A stretch of 64,000 nt of DNA. Source: Vibrio sp. CK2-1 (GTDB taxonomy: Bacteria; Pseudomonadota; Gammaproteobacteria; Enterobacterales; Vibrionaceae). Shown one piece after another: positions 61,743 to 64,000 of this stretch. The first letter of the stretch is position 1; every line of letters begins with the position of its first letter. The stretch covers positions 1 through 64,000 of the forward strand of contig NZ_JAKKCJ010000006.1 in the NCBI RefSeq assembly GCF_021726515.1. The letters run 5' to 3'. The translations under genes and the position numbers were made by a program. A model generated the notes under the pieces. That model worked only from the letters and a program-made list of their open reading frames with translations. It ran no database searches and was not told where the DNA came from.

Positions 61743-62369
61743 TTAATTAAAATAGAAGTCTTTTACGCCTAAGAGTAAATTGTTCACCGCAACAGCCGCT
61801 AAGATTAACCCCATTACTCGGCTAATAATTGCCGCACCGACATTACCAATGATCTTATGAATACCTGTGGCACCAATTAGTAAGGCTAATGTTGATAATA
61901 ATACTAGTACCATAACTCCAGCGGTTAAGCTTTGGTCGATAATCGAGTTACGATGGTTATCGGTGAGTAGTACGATCGCCATCATCGCACCCGGAGAGGC
62001 AATCGAGGGAATCGCCAATGGATAAACCGCTAAGTTTGCCAGATCTGAACGATTAAGATCTTGAGTTAACTTTGCTTCTTGTGCCGGCTTTCCTTCACCA
62101 AAAATCATACTCAAAGCGAATAGCAATAAGACTAATCCGCCGGCAGCTTGGAAGGCTGGCAATGGAATCTGCATCGCCTCTAATAAGATTTGCCCCATCA
62201 CCAAAAAGAACAATAATACACCGGTTGCAATAGCGACGGCTTTTAAGGCAACTAAGCGCTTTTGTTTAGTAGTCAGTCCTTGAGTTTGAGACAAATAAAT
62301 CGGTACGGTACCAACGGGATCAATGACGGCCCATAATACGACAAATTGGGTAATTAAAACGCTGATCAA
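61743..62369 (-). CDS. MarC-family integral membrane protein
   Basis: A 208-residue protein with six hydrophobic spans. The N-terminal VVLWAVIDPVGTVPIYLSQT motif and the central AGGLVLLLFALSMIFGE segment are typical of the MarC family (YchE/YhgN). Members were once linked to multiple antibiotic resistance, but that role is unsupported and the substrate is unknown; some family members are annotated as amino-acid transporters. It is 25 bases downstream of the antiporter gene and probably co-transcribed with it. Confidence 0.85.
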   Translation of the reverse strand: MISVLITQFVVLWAVIDPVGTVPIYLSQTQGLTTKQKRLVALKAVAIATGVLLFFLVMGQILLEAMQIPLPAFQAAGGLVLLLFALSMIFGEGKPAQEAKLTQDLNRSDLANLAVYPLAIPSIASPGAMMAIVLLTDNHRNSIIDQSLTAGVMVLVLLSTLALLIGATGIHKIIGNVGAAIISRVMGLILAAVAVNNLLLGVKDFYFN

Positions 62370-62394
62370 GATGGCTCCTTTGTGATGTTAAGGG

Positions 62395-64000
62395 TTAAAG
62401 TGATTCTTTTGGGGTGATGACAATTCCGACCGTGGTGATTCGCTGATCAACAATATCTCGAATAAACAATGTGACATTACCAAATTCTTTTGCAGCATCA
62501 CGAATAGGGATACCATCAAATGACTGCATTAATAATTCATTTAAAGAGAGATGGTGTTCTGCAGGTAAATTGATGCCGTAAGAATGATGTATATCTCCTA
62601 TTTTTGTAAAGCCTTTCAAGCATAGTTCATGATTAGGTAAGCTTTCTATTGGTGTCTCATCTGCACTCGAACAAATAAGGTCAACGAAATCTCTAACATT
62701 AGGCTTCATCATGATAAATAGATGATCTTCTGCCAATATTAAAGTGGAACCACGAGGTGGGATGACTTGTTTACCTCTCGTTATCATGGCGACAACCGTA
62801 CCATCAGGAAGTGCCATTTGAGATAAGCGACGTCCGGCTATCCTTGAATTTGCTCCGAGTCTATATTCAACAATTTCTGCATCGACATCACCTAAGGTGG
62901 TGATTTCTAATGTTGCTGCAGGTGTTGATGGTGCAGGCTCCGTTAAACCTAATCGTCGAGCCATGAGAGGCAAAGTTGAACCTTGTATAGTGGCAGAAAT
63001 AAATACGACGAAAAACACCACATTAAAAATTAACCCAGCATCAGGTACCCCGTACATTAAAGGGTAAATGGCGAGGATGATGGGCACCGAGCCTCGTAAC
63101 CCAACCCAAGAAACCAATGTGATTTCTCGTAAGTTGAAACCAAAAGGTTTTAATATCGGTAGAATGGAAATCGGTCTGGCAACTAATGTTAAAACCACTG
63201 CAATCATTAAGCCTTCAAACCAAACATCGAGTAATGATGATGGTGTGATAAGTAGTCCTAATATCATAAACATGCAGATTTGGCCTAACCAAGCTAATCC
63301 ATCATGGAATAAAAAAGTACTGCGTTGGAAGACAAAACGACTATTACCAATCACGACGCCTGTAATGAAAATAGATAAAAAGCCACTTCCACCTAAATTC
63401 GCACTAATTCCAAATGATAATAAGCCTAGAGCTGCCACCATGACAGGGTATAAGCCAGATGTCGTTAAGTTAATATGATTAATTAATCGGACAGATAACC
63501 ACCCGCATGCAAGACCGACAGCAGAGCCTATGCCGATTTGTTGGATGAAGAGCATAAGTAAGCCTGTTCCCGGCTCTAACCCATTGACGATTATCTCTAA
63601 AAGTCCAACGGTGAGAAAGATCGCCATCGGGTCATTGGTTGCACTTTCTATTTCCAAGGTTGATTTGAGTTTAGGGTTGATATGAATACCGGCATTTCGT
63701 AATAGAGAGAATACCGCAGCAGCATCCGTTGAACCGACAATGGCACCAATCAATAAGCCATAAATTAAAGGTATATCAAGAATGTAAGCGGCAGCAAAGC
63801 CTGTTATCGCCGATGTGAATAAAACCCCGAGCGTGGCCAATAAAGAAGCCGGTTTCCAGACTGATTTAATTGATGCCATTGGGGTGTTTAAGCCACCATC
63901 AAACAAGATGACAGCTAGTGCTAAAGTACCTAATGAATGAGCGATAAGAGCATTATCAAAATCAATGCCACCGGGACCATCTTCCCCTGCTAGCATGCCA
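62395..64000 (-). CDS. nhaP2: NhaP2/CvrA-type potassium/proton antiporter (5' end truncated by window)
   Basis: A CPA1-family cation/proton antiporter, incomplete at its N-terminus because the window ends. The visible part of about 535 residues has about eleven spans, with LAVILFDGGLNT and IGAIVGSTDAAAVFSLL motifs of the transport domain. It then has a cytoplasmic TrkA-C-type domain (about 380-450, AEIVEYRLGANSRIAGRRL) and a C-terminal regulatory domain. Members of this type use K+ and Na+ and help limit cytoplasmic K+. The frame is open to the last base with no start codon context. Confidence 0.88.
   Translation of the reverse strand, partial: GMLAGEDGPGGIDFDNALIAHSLGTLALAVILFDGGLNTPMASIKSVWKPASLLATLGVLFTSAITGFAAAYILDIPLIYGLLIGAIVGSTDAAAVFSLLRNAGIHINPKLKSTLEIESATNDPMAIFLTVGLLEIIVNGLEPGTGLLMLFIQQIGIGSAVGLACGWLSVRLINHINLTTSGLYPVMVAALGLLSFGISANLGGSGFLSIFITGVVIGNSRFVFQRSTFLFHDGLAWLGQICMFMILGLLITPSSLLDVWFEGLMIAVVLTLVARPISILPILKPFGFNLREITLVSWVGLRGSVPIILAIYPLMYGVPDAGLIFNVVFFVVFISATIQGSTLPLMARRLGLTEPAPSTPAATLEITTLGDVDAEIVEYRLGANSRIAGRRLSQMALPDGTVVAMITRGKQVIPPRGSTLILAEDHLFIMMKPNVRDFVDLICSSADETPIESLPNHELCLKGFTKIGDIHHSYGINLPAEHHLSLNELLMQSFDGIPIRDAAKEFGNVTLFIRDIVDQRITTVGIVITPKESL

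Overview
The window is a bacterial chromosome segment from a gammaproteobacterium, most likely a Vibrio or a close relative. Three things point there: housekeeping proteins of Vibrio-like length and sequence, the Vibrio-type acetate locus (acs, crbS and a VC_2705-type symporter), and gene order that follows two blocks of the Escherichia coli map. The genus call is an inference from protein and gene-order recall; no search was run.

Layout. Positions 1-5300 hold a tRNA-Asp gene (possibly the tail of an rRNA operon lying outside the window), pssA, a GNAT acetyltransferase, murB, birA and coaA. Positions 5464-19619 are the classic tRNA(Thr-Tyr-Gly-Thr)-tuf-secE-nusG-rplKAJL-rpoBC block, with visible promoters, an L10 leader RNA, an rplL-rpoB attenuator and a strong terminator. 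Positions 19684-35000 follow the E. coli order rsd-nudC-hemE-yjaG-hupA-yjaH-purD-purH. Two additions interrupt it: an EamA transporter gene before rsd, and a 5-6 kb cassette between hemE and yjaG (a TolC/HlyD/ABC-2 export operon, a uracil-DNA-glycosylase-like gene and a 2-hydroxyacid dehydrogenase).

Positions 35225-41831 are an accessory island: a small lipoprotein, the MalI-MalX-MalY system, an EamA exporter, an AraC regulator and a 59-residue protein. Three near-identical MalI-type operators lie in it, two between malI and malX and one between the EamA and AraC genes, so the two modules may form one regulon.

Positions 41944-49015 are a second conserved block on the minus strand: fis-dusB-prmA-panF-yhdT-accC-accB-aroQ. 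Positions 49377-61475 are an acetate-use locus: acs, a DEDDh exonuclease, a cNMP/CBS/DUF294 nucleotidyltransferase-like protein, an MFS transporter, the hybrid sensor kinase CrbS with a symporter-like N-terminus, an unknown 83-residue protein, and a two-subunit sodium:carboxylate symporter. The window ends with a MarC-family protein and a truncated NhaP2-type antiporter.

There is no phage, insertion sequence, CRISPR array or obvious broken gene. The most interesting signals are non-coding: the third MalI-type operator, a candidate minus-strand small RNA with an orphan terminator between nudC and hemE, a terminator hairpin whose loop carries the rplK promoter -10 box, and a dispersed intergenic inverted-repeat family found just 3' of four minus-strand genes, one copy of which carries eleven perfect copies of a 7-base repeat.
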